Origin: Cacajao melanocephalus
Taxonomy: Eukaryota > Chordata > Mammalia > Primates > Pitheciidae
DNA length: 64,000 nt
Reading direction: 5' to 3'
Assembly: GCA_963573385.1 (NCBI GenBank)
Contig: CAUYLG010022246.1
Coordinates: forward strand, 1 to 64,000
Shown: in pieces, positions 25,131-37,660 of the stretch
How the letters are laid out: every line of letters starts with the position of its first letter
Numbering within the stretch: the stretch's first letter is position 1
The notes under the pieces: generated by a model
The model's input: only the letters and a program-made list of their open reading frames with translations
The model's database searches: none
What the model was told of the DNA's origin: nothing
Program-made: the position numbers and the translations under genes

Positions 25131-26305
25131 AATCTCACCTTTAGCAATTATTTGAAATTAAAAAAAAAAGATAATAATGTTGGATTTAATTACAGATATT
25201 CAACTTAGGGCTGTTTATGATAATATGAAATATTTAGATGGCATGAACAATATGAAATGTGTTTAATAGAGTATCATACATGGAGTAAATGAAATAATAG
25301 ATTCAAGAGTAAATGTACTGATGTGATAATATATAACATATACTAGTAAATGAAAAAACTTTATAAAAGCTTCCATAGTATAATTCTGAATTTATTATAA
25401 ATATAAAAAATCAAACATGTAAAAAATGGAATATATACATTAATATGTTAACAGTAATAATTTAAGTATTGGAGAAAAGTTAATTTTAATCTTCTTTGAG
25501 CTTATTTGTTTAAGTATGTTATATAATAATGTGTATCACTTGGGAAATACAGAAAATGTATATCTATAAAATACTGAGGATCATATTTACAAGAAGATTT
25601 TGAAAACACAGCCAGTTGATTAAGCCCTCGTCTCCCTTTACTGTAAAATGCAGGGAACTACCTCTTTAAATAAATACCAGGACTTAGAGAGGACAGAGTT
25701 TGATGCTTTGGGTTATAGCGAAGGTTTTGATGGAGAGGACTAGTGTGAGAGTCCATCCACTAGGGGGGGAGCCTAACAAAAGTAATTAAAAAGAACTTGA
25801 TATTAAGAAGATCTGTCTTTGTTGATATCTGGGGACTCCATGAAAGAAGGAAACTGTTGACCATTCGGAGTCCCCAGAGTCCCAGAAAGCAAGAGTGAGT
25901 AAAAAGATGGTGTCTTTTGGGACTCCCAGAAATTAAGAACGAGGCCGTAGTAAACCAGAGTGTCTTTCTTCAAGAACTTCAAAACAGAAGTAAAACCTGC
26001 TTTTAGGCCTCAAGTGCAGGGACAGAAATGGGAAGCCCATTTGCATCACATCCCCACAGGACCTCTGCTATTTAGAACGCTACCTTGCCTCAGCACACAG
26101 GAGCTGACAACAGAGAAGCAGAGCACCAATCTGAATTCACAAGAACTTACCACCAATCAGATCAAAGGAACAGAACAACAGAACTTAGATTTTGAAAAAG
26201 GAGTAAAGGGAATTAAAATAAATTACTCAACTTTCAAGTACAATATCAAAAGAGAGAAAGAGACAAATTTTAAAAAGACACTGAAACAAAAAGAACTTCG
26301 AACTG
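25131..26305. other. Unassigned DNA
   Basis: The first part to about 25,600 is very AT-rich. The rest is mixed and unassigned. An open frame at 25,960-26,424 has no ATG at its start and runs into the following LTR, so it is treated as chance. A 12-bp inverted repeat lies at 25,828-25,878. Confidence 0.5.
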
Positions 26306-26766
26306 CATTGATAGTTAGTTTTCTACTGCTGTGTAACAACAGCAAGACTGCTGTTTATAAAGCCTATGTTTGTCTTCTACAGTTCCATGGATTGGGAATA
26401 CAGGTTAGGAGTACTGGGTCCTAAATTCAGGGTCTGCAAGGCTGCAATGAAGGTTATCAGTCACGCCGCATTCCCATCTGGACAGGCAACCATTTCCAAG
26501 AACGTTCAGGTTGTTGGCAAAATTCACTTCCTCCCAGGTATGGAATTTAGGGCCCCAGCTTCTTGCTGGCTATTGGCTGAGAGCTGCTTCAGTTGCCATG
26601 GGACCTCTCTGATGTGGCCTTTTTCTTCCACAGCGCCAGGAGGAGTAACATCCATCACCACTGTCACATATTCTATTGATTAGAAATAAATCCCAGCCCT
26701 GCCCACATTCAAAGGAGGAGATTTTGTGGGAAGTGAACACCAAACAGGAGAAACTGCTAGACATCG
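26306..26766 (-). mobile_element. MLT1-type MaLR LTR
   Basis: An antisense LTR: 'agttagttttctactgctgt' at its 3' terminus, then 'gggtctgcaaggctgcaatg', 'aacgttcaggttgttggcaa' and 'cacatattctattgattaga'. Some internal parts are missing. Subfamily and exact edges are uncertain. Confidence 0.72.
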
Positions 26767-28224
26767 CCTTAGTGTCATAAATATATGAATTATCTAATAA
26801 ATTATTAAATATAGCATATATTCTTCAAGGACATAAATCTTAAATTTGTTACCTGAGAATGTTTTAAAAATGGGCTTCCACAAACCAATCATCTACTTTC
26901 CTTGTTTCTATCATGTTTATATGTTAGTATTACACAAGAAGCCGATTTATTATTATGGCTCTTTTTGAAATTTTTACTTTATGTCAGAACTTTCATTTTG
27001 ACTGAACCCTTTACATTTGGCTTGATGATGATTTAGTAATTTAAATCAGCCAAAATGCTGTTTTGCAGTTTTTAAAGGAATAATCTCCATCTTCATTGCA
27101 TTACAAATGTATCAAAACAATGAGAAATATGTTAATATTCACAATATGAAATATACAAATTTAAGAATGATTTTGGTGACATTATTGTATATACAAAATA
27201 ACCAATAGCCAGAAGACAAAACTAAACACTCAAGTTGTTACAGGTACTTTGAGAACAATTACATATTCTCTTTGGGTCTTCTTTTGCTATGTAAGAACTG
27301 CTAGTTGATTAAGTGAAATCCTTAAAAAGCTTTGGATCCTCAGCGTTTTGCTGGATGGCACTTGGAATTCCTGATGTGCTCAGTTTGTTTTCTACAGCTT
27401 GCCACTGATGTCTCATGTCAGAATTCTTCAGTTACTTCTTTTGTTCTTGTGTTTGTTTTGATTTAGTTTGATTTGGTTTGGGTTTTATTTGGCTCAAAGT
27501 ATTATACTGCAGATCTCTTTTCTGTTGGATTGTCCACTTCTCTGCAGTATACAAAGTAGATATTCATCATCTTCAAAATTTTAGTGATTTTTTTTCAGTG
27601 ACTAATTTGTCACTCACTGACCTAACCAATGAATACCTAAATATGATGCTAAATTGCTGCTCTTTTTGAAATATTCCATTTAGAAAAATAATACATTTCA
27701 TTTCATTCCAGCAGTTAAAAATATAAACATTCACATTTAATTTTCATAGGGCATTTTTCCACATCATTCCAATAAAACATATATAATGGATGTAGTTTTC
27801 CCCATGAAAGAAAAAACAAATGGTCTGCTCTCTGGCAGTGTCTTTTTTTCCATCAGATCAAGGAAGTAACGCAGTGTAACAAAATCACAACACCCACACA
27901 TGAGGAAAATCATCTAAGCTTCCCTGGGAGACAACGTTTCATACGTATTGCCACTCATGTCCTGTGTAACTACTGGGAGAGAATTTTTGGAAGCTTGGGC
28001 CTAACTTCTTGAAACTTCCATGCACCTTTTTTCTCTGCTGATTTTTCTTGACATCTTTCTGCTATAATAAATTAGAACTGTGAATACAACAGAAAAAAAA
28101 CCCAAATAATTCAATTCTATTATATAGGCATCTATTAAATAAATAAGGCAGCTATAACGTAAAATGAGATGCTCACTTTGGAAATACTATACTATTAAAA
28201 ATTTCACTTTTATCGTAGGGTTTC
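26767..28224. other. Unassigned DNA with a possible LTR remnant at 27,840-28,085
   Basis: No gene. The part at about 27,840-28,085 ('gtgtaactactgggagagaa', 'ctgctataataaattagaac') looks like the 3' half of an old plus-strand LTR with an AATAAA-like signal, but the family was not named. The rest is AT-rich. Confidence 0.45.
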
Positions 28225-31200
28225 TTTTGAGACTTATTTTTAAATAAAAACAATTTTAGGTTAAGAGCAAAGTTGAGAGGAAGGTGCAGGGATATTCCAT
28301 AACTTCCTACCCTCATGGATGCATAGCCTGCCCCATTATCAATATCACTACAAAGGTGGTACATTTGTTCTAATTGATGAACCGAAAAGACTACAGTTTA
28401 CATTACGGTTACCCTTGGTGTTGTACAATTTCTGGATTTGGGCAAATGTGTAATGACATGTAGTTATCATATAGAATAGTTTCGCTGCCTTTAAAGTTCT
28501 CCGTGCTCTACCTACCCATCTGTCTATTCTAATCACTGGCAACTGCTAATCTTTTTATGTCTCCATTGTTTTGCCTTTTTCAGAATATAACGTAGTTTGA
28601 ATCACACAGTAGGCAGCCTTCTCAGATCGGCTTCTTCCACTTAATAATATGCTTTTGAGATTTCTTCATGGCTTAAGAGCTTATTTTCTTTTAGTGTTAA
28701 ATATTATTCCATTGTCTGGATGTATCTGTTTGTTCATTTACCTATTGAGGGTCATCTTGGGGCCTTCAAAGTTCATCAATTATGAATAAAACTGTTACAA
28801 ATATCCATGTGCAGGTTTTTGTGTGGACGTAAGTTTTAAACTCCTTTGGGAAAATACCAAGGAGCATGATTGCTAGACCAGATAGTGAGAGTATGTTTAG
28901 TTTTGTAAGAAATCATCAAACCATCTCCTAAAGTGGCTGTAGGAGTGCTTTGCATTCCTTCCAGCCATAAATAAGGATTTCTGCTGCTCCACATTCTCAC
29001 CAACCCTTGGTGTTGCCATTGTTATAAATTTGGGCCATTTTAATAGGTGTGTAGTGGTATCTCACTGTTGCTCTAATTTTCATTTACCAAATGGCATCTG
29101 GATGATGTGGGCACCTTTTCTCTCCCTATTTGCCACCTATTTATCTTCTTTGGTGTGGCTTCTGTTAAGTTCTTTGGCCTACTTTTAGTTGTTTTATTAT
29201 TGCTATGTTTTAAAAGTTTTTTGTATAGTTTGGATAATCGTTCTTTCTCAAATATGTTTTCTGCATATGTTTTCTTTCAGTCTGTGGCTTGCCTTTTCAC
29301 TATCTTGACAGTATGTTTTGCAGAGTAAAAATATTTAATTTTAATGAAATCCAGCTTATCGATTATTTAACGGATTGTGCCTTTGGTGCCATAACTAAAA
29401 AGCCATCATCAAACCCAAGGTAATCTAGATCTTCTCCTATGTTGTCGTTTAGGAGTTTTATAGTGTTGTGTTTTACATTTAGGTATGTTATCCATTTTGA
29501 ATTAATTTTTGTGAAAATTGTAAGGTCTGTGTCTAGATTCCTTTTTTGGCATGTGAATGTCCAGTTTTTCCAGCACCATTTGGGAAAAACATGATCTTTG
29601 TTCTATTATCTTGCCTTTGCTTCTTTGTCAAAGATCAGTATCTGGGTCTATTTCTGGGCTCTCTATCTTGTTCCATTAATTCATTGTCTGTTTGTTCACC
29701 AATACAATATTGTCTTGATTATTATAGATTTATAGTAAGTCTCAAAGTTGGGTAATACTTGTCCTCCCATTTGTCGTTCTTCTAAAGGGTCTTCAACTCT
29801 GGGTCTCTGTCTCTCCATGTAAGTTTTACAACCATTTTGTCAATACTCACAAACTAATTTTCTGAGGTTTTTTGGGGGATTGCATTTAATTTACAGATTG
29901 AGAAGAACTGACAATATTGAGTCTCCCTATTCATTAACAGGAAATATATCTCCATTTTGTTAGTTCTTCTTTGATTTATTTTATCAGAGTTTTGGAAGTT
30001 TCCCTCTATAGATTTTGTACATGTTTCATTAGATTTATACCTAAGTATTTAATTTGAGGGGAAGTGTTAATATAAGTGGTATTTTTTTAAATTACAAATT
30101 CCACTTGTTCATTGATGGAATATAGGAAAGTTGTTATCTCCTATTTACTAAATGTGCCTCCTCCAAATTTGCTGTAAGTGCTTATTACTACAAGGAGTAT
30201 TTTTGTAGATTCTTCCCATTTTTCTGCACAAATGTTCAAGTCATCTGCAAATGAAAACAGTTTTATTTCTTTCTTACCAATCTATCATTTATTTCCTTTT
30301 CTTATCTCATTTCAGTAGCTAGGACTTCCAATACAATGTTGAAAACCAGTGGTGAGAGAGGACTTGTTTCTGATCTTAGTGAGAAGGTTTCTAATTTCTC
30401 ACAATAAGCATGATTTCCTGTAGATGTTCGTTATCAAGTTGAATAAGTTCGCCTCTATTGCTAATTTACTGAGAGTCTGTATCATGAATGACAGTTAGAT
30501 TTTTGTCAAATTATTTTTCTGCCTCTATTGTTGAGGTCATGTGATTTTTCTTCTTAAGCCATTGATGTGATGTGATAAATTACATTAGTTGATATCTGAA
30601 TGTTGAAAGAGCTTGCATGCTTCAAATAAATCCCATTTTATCATAGTGTATACTTCTTTTAATAAGTTGTGGAATTCAATTTTCTAATAGTGGGTTTTTG
30701 TACCTATATTCATGAGCAATATTGGTCCATAGTTTTTCTTTCTTGCAATACGTTTGTCTGATTTTGGTATTAGGGTGCACACGGATATTTGTAACAGTTT
30801 TATTCATAATTGATGAATTTTGAAGCCCCCAGGATGACCCTCAATAGGTAAATAAATAAACAGATACATCCAGATAATAGAATTAGTTAGAAAGTATTTC
30901 CACTGCTTCCATCGCAAATAAAAAGATTGTAGAGAATTAAATATAATTTCTTTCTTAAATTGTTTGGTAGAATTCACCAGTGAAATCATTTGGGCCAGAT
31001 GCATCCTGTTTTGGCATATTAATTATTGATTCAATTTATTTAATAGATACAGGCCTATTCTGAGTGTCTATTTCTTCTTGTGTAAGCTTTATCAGATTGT
31101 GTCTTTCAAGGAATTTGTCCATTTCATCTATGTTATCAGATTTGGGAGCATAGAGTTATTCATAGTATTCCTTCATTGTCTTTTCAAGGTCCATTAATGT

Positions 31201-32540
31201 CCACTTAATGTCCTGATGTCTCCTTGATTATTTCTGACATTAGTACTTTATGTTCTCTCCCCTGTTTTCTTAGCTTAGCTAGAGGCTTGTCAATTTTATT
31301 AATCTTTGTGAAGAGGCAGCTTTTTGTTTCATTGTTTATTTTTATTAATTTCTTGTTTTCAATTTTACTGATTTCTGCTATTTCACTATTTCTTTTATTC
31401 TGCCAATTTTGGATGTAATTTGTTCTCCCTTTTCTAATTTGCTAAGGTGGAAACTTAGATGATTGATTGGGAATACAACAATCATCTTGGCGGGGTTGGG
31501 TTGTATTTTTCTGCTAACACTCAAGTGTTTCACTTCATTTTTTTTCTTGCTTATATTGTTTCTGAGGAAAAGTCAGATATAGCTATGATATTTTGCTTCT
31601 CTATAAGTAACATGTGTTGTTTTCTGGCTTTTTTCAGGATTTATTATTTATGTTTGACTTTCTTTGCTTTGAAAATGAAACACCTAAGTGTAGGGATATT
31701 TTGACATTTATCCTGTATTATGTTCTCTGAATTTCCTGACTCTTTGGTTTGGTGGTTGACATTAATTTAGGGGAATCCTCAGTCATCACTGTTTCAAGTA
31801 TTTATTCTGTTCATTTTTTCTTTCTTTCCCTTCTGGTATTCTCATTACATGTATGTTTCACCTTTTGTTCTTGTTTCACAGCCCTTGAACATTTTGTTCT
31901 TTTTTTTATTCTTTGTTTTCTTTGTTTTTCAGTTTTGGGGTTTCTATTGATATATGCTCCAGGTCATGACATTTTTTCTCGCAGTGCACAGTCTACCAAA
32001 AAGCCCGTCAAAGGTATTCTTCATTTCTCTTAAAGTGTTTTGATCTTTAGCATCTGTTGTTTCTTTCTTTGAATTTCTATGATTCTGTTTGAATTTCCCA
32101 TCTGTTCTTGTATATTGCCTACTTAGGCATCAGAGCCCTTGGCATATTAATCATAGTTGTTTTAAATTCCTTGTCTGATAATTTCAATGTCCCTGCCATG
32201 TCTGGTTCTGGTGCTTGAGCTGTCTCTTTAAAATGTGTGTATATATATATTTTGCCTTTTAGTATACCTTGCACTTTTTTACTGATAGTCAGATAAGATG
32301 TACTGTATAAGTGGAACTTCTGTGAATAGGCCGTTAGTAATGTGGTGGTACGGTGTTGGGAGGGGAAGAATCCTGTACTCTTACAATTAGGTCCCTGTCT
32401 TTTAGTAAGTCTCTGCTTCCACGCTGTGACTTCCACAAATGCTTCTCCATTTTTTCTTCTTCTTCTTTTTTTATTCTGCATGCAAGGCTGAAGTAGGCTG
32501 GACCTGGGTATTTCCCTTTTCTCTGGTAAGTTATTCTCTG
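28225..32540 (-). mobile_element. Long L1ME-type LINE, 3' UTR through ORF2 into 5' region
   Basis: Antisense L1M: the 3' UTR begins at 'ttttaggttaagagcaaag', followed by antisense ORF2 ('ccagtttttccagcaccatt', 'gttcttctttgatttatttt', 'gtttggtagaattcaccagt', 'aggcttgtcaattttattaa'). At about 31,450-31,500 the alignment jumps past the N-terminal part of ORF2 to DNA resembling the ORF1/5' region of old L1M or HAL1 elements. Many stops make it inert. It carries a small opposite-strand L1 insert at 30,783-30,890 and ends against the ERVL LTR. Confidence 0.88.
30783..30890 (+). mobile_element. Small sense L1 segment inside the antisense L1ME
   Basis: 'ttgtaacagttttattcata', 'caataggtaaataaataaac' and 'atacatccagataatagaat' match the sense L1 ORF2 C-terminal region ('ttcataattgccaaaacttgg ... 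ggtacatccatacaatgg'). It is opposite in direction to the surrounding L1ME, whose sequence resumes near 'tagaaagtatttccactgct'. It is about 108 bases long, with no poly-A or clear TSD. Confidence 0.72.
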
Positions 32541-32572
32541 ACATAATTCCAGTTAGTTTGGCTCCGGTTAAC

Positions 32573-33116
32573 TGTATTAGTCAGAGTTCTCTAGAGGGAC
32601 AGAACTAATAGGATAGACGTATATGTGAAGGGGAGTTTATCAAGGAGTATTGTCTCACACCATCACAAGGTAAAGTCCCACAATAGGCCATCTGCAAGCT
32701 GAGGAGCAATGAAACCAGTCTGAGTCCCAAAACCTCAAAAGCAGGGAAGCTGACAGGGCAGCCTTAAGTCTGTGGCCAAAGGCTTACGTGCCCCTGGCAA
32801 ATCACTCATGTAGATCCAAGAGTCTAAAATCTGAAGAACCCGGAGTCTGATGTTCTAGGGCAGGAGGCATCCAGCAAAGGAGGAAGATGAAGGTCAGGAA
32901 ACTCAGCATGTCTACTCCTTCCAACTCCTTCTGCCTAATTTATTCTAACCAGGCTGGCACTGATTAGATGCTGCCCACCCAGATTGAGGGTGGGTCTGCC
33001 TTTCCCAGTCCACTGACTCAAACGTTAATCTCCTTTGGCAACACCCTCACAGACACACCCAGGAACAATACTTTGTATCCTTCAGTTCAATCAAGTTGAC
33101 AATATTAACCATCACA
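32573..33116 (-). mobile_element. ERVL 3' LTR (MLT2-like)
   Basis: An antisense ERVL LTR from 'tgtattagtcagagttctct' to 'gacaatattaaccatcaca'. Internal blocks include 'ggccatctgcaagctgagga', 'ttagatgctgcccacccaga' and 'caacaccctcacagacacac'. It is followed directly by a polypurine tract when read on the minus strand (aaggggtggact, 33,117-33,128 reversed), so this is the 3' LTR of a partial provirus. The 5' LTR is absent from the window. Confidence 0.88.
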
Positions 33117-34440
33117 AGTCCACCCCTTATCAACTTGAACCCATACACATCTCCAGAAATCACACATAATCTTCAAATAAAGACAATAGTAAGGTCATAA
33201 TTATACTGAACATAATATGGCTACTCTTCGTACAACCAGAAACACACTAATCCTTTACGTAAATGCTATTACACACAGCTAATACTTAAATGCTGATACG
33301 AAGTCAATAAACGTTACGCCACATGATAAAGAAAAAAGAAATGAAATAAAATGAACATATTGTCTTACTACGAGTGTATAATGCACAATCATGTTCTTAA
33401 CAAAATAAGGAGGAAATACTCGTGACAATTACAGCCCTTGTTTCTGCAACCGGTCACGTGGTTATAGCTGGTATTGATGACTACCTTCTACTACTCATTC
33501 TGTATTCCCTTTGCTTACCAAGCACCTCAGCAGGTCATGGATTTTTACCTGGTGAAGTGAACAAAACCTTCATTCCTAAAGAGTCTGGGCCATTAGTAGT
33601 CCTGTCTGGATTGGGTTGTAGTTTCTTATTGACGTTAATCACAGTGCATGGTAATACTAAGGGATGCCCTAAGGGATTGCCTGTATTCTGCACATGCTTC
33701 CTCACCTCCATTGTGAAGTAGTAGACTGACTTCATCTTGATAGTCCAGGTCAATCACCCCAGCCAACACTGTAACTCCCTTCTTAGCCTGTTGACTTAGA
33801 GGTAGGAGGAGCCCAATGTGGGCAGGTGGCACTCTTAACTTTCAGTTTAACGGAATAGTTGTTTTGTCTCCTGGTGGCAGCATTCCTCCCACTGAAACTA
33901 AGACTTCTTGGCCAGTAGAACATAATGTCTTGGGAACAGGAAGCAAAATTTTGCTGGGGGTTCCCTATGGGTGATGGTGAGTCATGCCACTTCCAATTCT
34001 ACCCTTTGATTCCCGGAACCATGAATCCTGTCTATAAGAGAGACAGTACCATACATTGGACAAGACTCAGGGCACACACAGCCTTCTGGAGAACTTATTT
34101 CTCAAGTTAAGAGGGAAAAACTTGTTAAGAACAGAATGCCCCAGCGTATTTCAAAATGGGTCATTTTCCTTTCCTCCTGCTGGAAGTATGAGGGGATTTT
34201 TCTGGTTTTACCGTGAGAACATTGTGGAGCTCCTGAAGGTAAAACGGACAAAAGCATGGTGGAACCCTGGACATTTTCATTCTTAGATTTGTCCAAACCT
34301 GGACTCCAGCAATTCTCAACTACATTTCAGGTTCTCTTATTCCAACACGAGTTTCTATGGAGGTTTCTACTCTACCATATTGTAATTATTGTTCTCTACC
34401 TGTCTATCTCTCCAATTCTGGTAGCAATAATTTGCCTTGT
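33117..34440 (-). mobile_element. HERV-L internal remnant with dUTPase-like frames
   Basis: The region upstream of the ERVL 3' LTR. On the minus strand, a frame at 33,635-33,832 contains a dUTPase-like motif (GVIDLDYQ, then LLLHNGG). The continuation, with NTGNPLG and LVLPC, lies in another frame at 33,535-33,753, so a frameshift near 33,700 breaks it. ERVL elements are known to carry a dUTPase domain near the 3' end of pol and to lack env, which fits. DNA to the right probably includes the end of the integrase region, but this was not confirmed. The right edge is approximate. The copy cannot encode a functional enzyme. Confidence 0.78.
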
Positions 34441-34518
34441 GACCTCACTTCCCTTATGAATCTCAAAGAGTTGATTTTTTATGTAATCTGACCAATTCCT
34501 TTTTTCTAAGATTTTTAA

Positions 34519-34846
<328 letters not shown>

Positions 34847-34859
34847 AAATGACTTTTCT

Positions 34860-36369
34860 AAATCTTCATCCTCATCGACTATAACAAAAACATACTTCTT
34901 AAAAGATTCAGGAAAATAAGCATTTTATACACTTTCCTTATTCCTATACAGATAACAAATTTCAGGCACCTTAAGCTACTTACAGGTTGAACCCATCTTC
35001 AATACCCTTATTTTGTAAACTGCAGATTAAATGTTTTATAATTTAAAATCACAGTGTTTTAAACTTTTTTATTTAGTCAGTTTGTAACTTGGTCAACACA
35101 TATTTGCGAAGTGCCTGCTAAGAAAATAGGTGCTGTGTTAGACTGAGAATGGAGGAAGATAAAAGGTGTTTTGTTATTATAAACACTACAGTATTTTGTA
35201 GCAGACAGGTGTGGAAAAAAAAATTACACCATAATAAACTTGTTATATTTGTATAAGTTGCAAAGGGCTTAAGGCTCCATCTGTCCGTTTCAGTTGAATA
35301 TATGAACAGAATTCAGATAGGAAAGATTTATGGTTGTCCAGGGTGGACTTTAGCTAATCTTTAGATATTATAATATCTAATTAATGATTATGCAACTTTA
35401 CTACAAAAAGTAGAAATTGTAGGATATCAGCTGATGTGTTTACAAAATATCTTTCTTTTCTTTCTACTTTTTACTAAGCTAGTAATAGCAAAAGATGAAA
35501 CATTATTGTAACTAATAGAAGAAAATTATTTCATTTCTGTCATTCATGTGACACATTTTATATTTGCAGCAAAATAAACATAATATATGCCAGAGTGCAA
35601 AGTTCTGTAATGAAATTGAAGGTGGAGAGGAAAACGCACAGGCAATCTCTACCAGGAAGAGAGATAGAAAAATATCAGCACCTGCCGGAGCAGAAATGCC
35701 CTTAGGAAAAATGTGGCAACTGAAATAAATTGTAAACTAACCTAGCACAGGGATTAATAAAGCCCTTGGAATTAAGTTTCTATCCAATTTAATTTTTGTA
35801 ATGCTGCCTTTATAGCAAACTTTAAGATTCAGACTTCAAGTAACTAATATAAAAATTTTTAAGCAAAGTATTTTGCAAGAGTTGGCTGATTTTATTTGTT
35901 TTATGCTACATAATATGTCTCTATTATTAAATTTTAAATAATACACTCCTATTCTTCTATATTCCTATTCTTTTATCTTCTCACCAAAAAGGTTGTTAAA
36001 TTTCATTCCATTTTCCCATCAAAGAAAACCTGCTGTTTTATGCTATTATTATTTTTCAATGATCTTTATTCTTCTTGCTTTAATATGCGCTTTATTTTTA
36101 TTCCATATAACCATTTATTCCCCTGAAATTACTGAAAAAATAACTACTTCATTTGGATAGAGATTGAATAAATAATAATGACTTAAAACGTATATTGGTG
36201 ATTAAATTTATTGCTTACATATACTAAGTATTTCTAACTCTACTTCTTTCAGGTGGTTCATAACATATTGAAAATTTTTTAACCTGTTATGTCCCTTAAG
36301 ACTTCACAACAAAAGCTACTATTTATTTACTACTGTAAGTTTGCTAAATTCCTCTAAATTATAGGTTAC
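34860..36369. other. Unassigned AT-rich DNA
   Basis: No gene. A possible L2 3' terminus on the minus strand lies at about 35,090-35,200 ('acacatatttgcgaagtgcc'). A perfect 20-bp palindrome lies at 35,361-35,380. The segment 35,996-36,035 is repeated at 37,321-37,359. Confidence 0.5.
35996..36035 (+). repeat. Local direct repeat, copy A (partner at 37,321)
   Basis: Starting ttaaatttcattccattttc and ending aaacctgctg, this 40-bp stretch matches 37,321-37,359 at 36 positions with one 1-base gap. It lies in unassigned AT-rich DNA. Confidence 0.85.
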
Positions 36370-36560
36370 TTAATTTACTGAATACTTCATAGGCATTACC
36401 AATTTAATTCTTATATCGATCTTATAGGATATATAATTTATGACCATAGTTTAAAAATAAAAATAAGACTTTGAGAAGTTTACTAATTGTCCAAATAACA
36501 CAACTCAGTAGAAAGTCAGAATTTAAACACATCTTCCAAGTATATGCTATTCTTTATCAT
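36370..36560 (-). mobile_element. MIR SINE
   Basis: Antisense MIR order: 'aatttaattcttatatcgat', then 'gactttgagaagtttactaa', 'ttgtccaaataacacaactc', 'agtagaaagtcagaatttaa' and 'tgctattctttatc'. These correspond to the MIR 'gaggttaagtaacttgccca', 'aggtcacacagct' and 'ggcagagccaggattcgaac' blocks. Confidence 0.78.
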
Positions 36561-37660
36561 CTATTTTATCTCCACAAGGGAAAAGATATGCTCCTAATTC
36601 AAAAGATGATGTCTCTCAGATGAAATAGAGGAATCTGAGATGATCTCAGGTAGAAAGTAGCCAAACTGCAAACAGAAATGAAAGAAAAACAAGAAAGATC
36701 AGAAATCGGGAACTGTGTGAATGGAAAACCAGATGTTTCAGAAGCCTACGGAACAGGAAGGAGGCCCAGACCTAGCTCTTCAGATGGCCTCCAGCTGTGT
36801 GTCATTCAATTGAGAGATATGCCTGAGTTCAGCATGGAAGTGAAGAAACTAAGCAGTGGCACAAACTAATTTCGGAAGAGAACTTTGATTTTGGCTACTG
36901 GCAGATGGAATTGGGTGGAGGCAACAGATCAAAAGTTTACCGTCTAGGTCAGGGCCTCTAGAAGCTGGAGCCTGAGGCCAGGATTCAAGTGTTGATACTT
37001 TATTTGGAAAGTTCAAGCCCAGGGCTGTGAATGCAATGAAAAATAAAAATGAAGCACACAGAGATGAAGGCTTCAGGATGAGCCTGGAAGACGTGAGGAA
37101 TTTCTCAGGCAGGGCTGTAATCAATCCTATCTCAGAGTAGTTTACAAAAGGGACAAAGAAAGAGGGTGTATCTGCTTCGCTCCTCCCATGCCCATTTCTT
37201 ATTAGTGGAGAGTTTCTCGTGGTGGGTCATTCCAGGTTGTGTCCCCCAGTCCCTTGTTGCTATGCGGAAAGCATGCCCCATACCAAAATGGTGATTTTAA
37301 TAACCATACCAAAATGGTGATTAAATTTCATTCCCTTCTCCCATCAAAGAAACCTGATGTGGCTTCTCAGCCAAGCCAAGGAAGGGGAGGGTGACTCAGT
37401 CTGAGGTGTGGCATGCAGTCATGTGAGCCACGGGGCCTGGGCCTTCACGAGGACTCCAGCTGGCTCAGGAAGCTCGGCAAGGGTGGTGGCAACATTGCCT
37501 GGGCTGCGCGTGGTGTCGCTATGAAGGAAACAATAGCTGAATCTGAAACACGTCTGTGGTGCATTACCTATGAAACTACAAGCCTGGACTGAAAATGTCT
37601 GTGAGTTTTCCAGCCTGAAACTGATGTTTATGTTCTCAAACTTAACCAGTCTATTAATTC
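36561..37660. other. Unassigned DNA with a rearranged-looking patch
   Basis: No gene is supported. A 19-mer tandem pair and a local copy sit at 37,278-37,359 (separate entry). Around 36,960-37,000 the minus strand has an AATAAAG signal ('ccaaataaagtatcaacact') in less AT-rich DNA. It could be an old LTR or 3' end, but no family was recognised. Confidence 0.45.
37278..37359 (+). repeat. Tandem 19-mer pair joined to a local copy of 35,996-36,035
   Basis: ccataccaaaatggtgatt occurs at 37,278-37,296 and again at 37,304-37,322 (26-bp period). Directly after it, 37,321-37,359 repeats the 35,996-36,035 segment. The two features meet within two bases. Confidence 0.85.

Noticed and set aside
25960..26424. 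154-codon plus-strand open frame
   Set aside because: It starts at GTG rather than ATG, has no recognisable domain, and its last third reads through an antisense MLT1-type LTR. Chance is the simplest explanation.
32119..32544. 141-codon minus-strand frame
   Set aside because: It lies in the antisense L1ME region. The protein is low in recognisable motifs and fits decayed LINE sequence.
33925..34110. 61-codon plus-strand frame in the HERV-L region
   Set aside because: The provirus is on the minus strand, so the plus-strand frame is an antisense shadow.
36849..37124. 91-codon minus-strand frame near an AATAAA signal
   Set aside because: There is no family resemblance or splice context, and the AATAAA match is expected by chance in AT-rich DNA. 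It is kept only as a note in the unassigned region.
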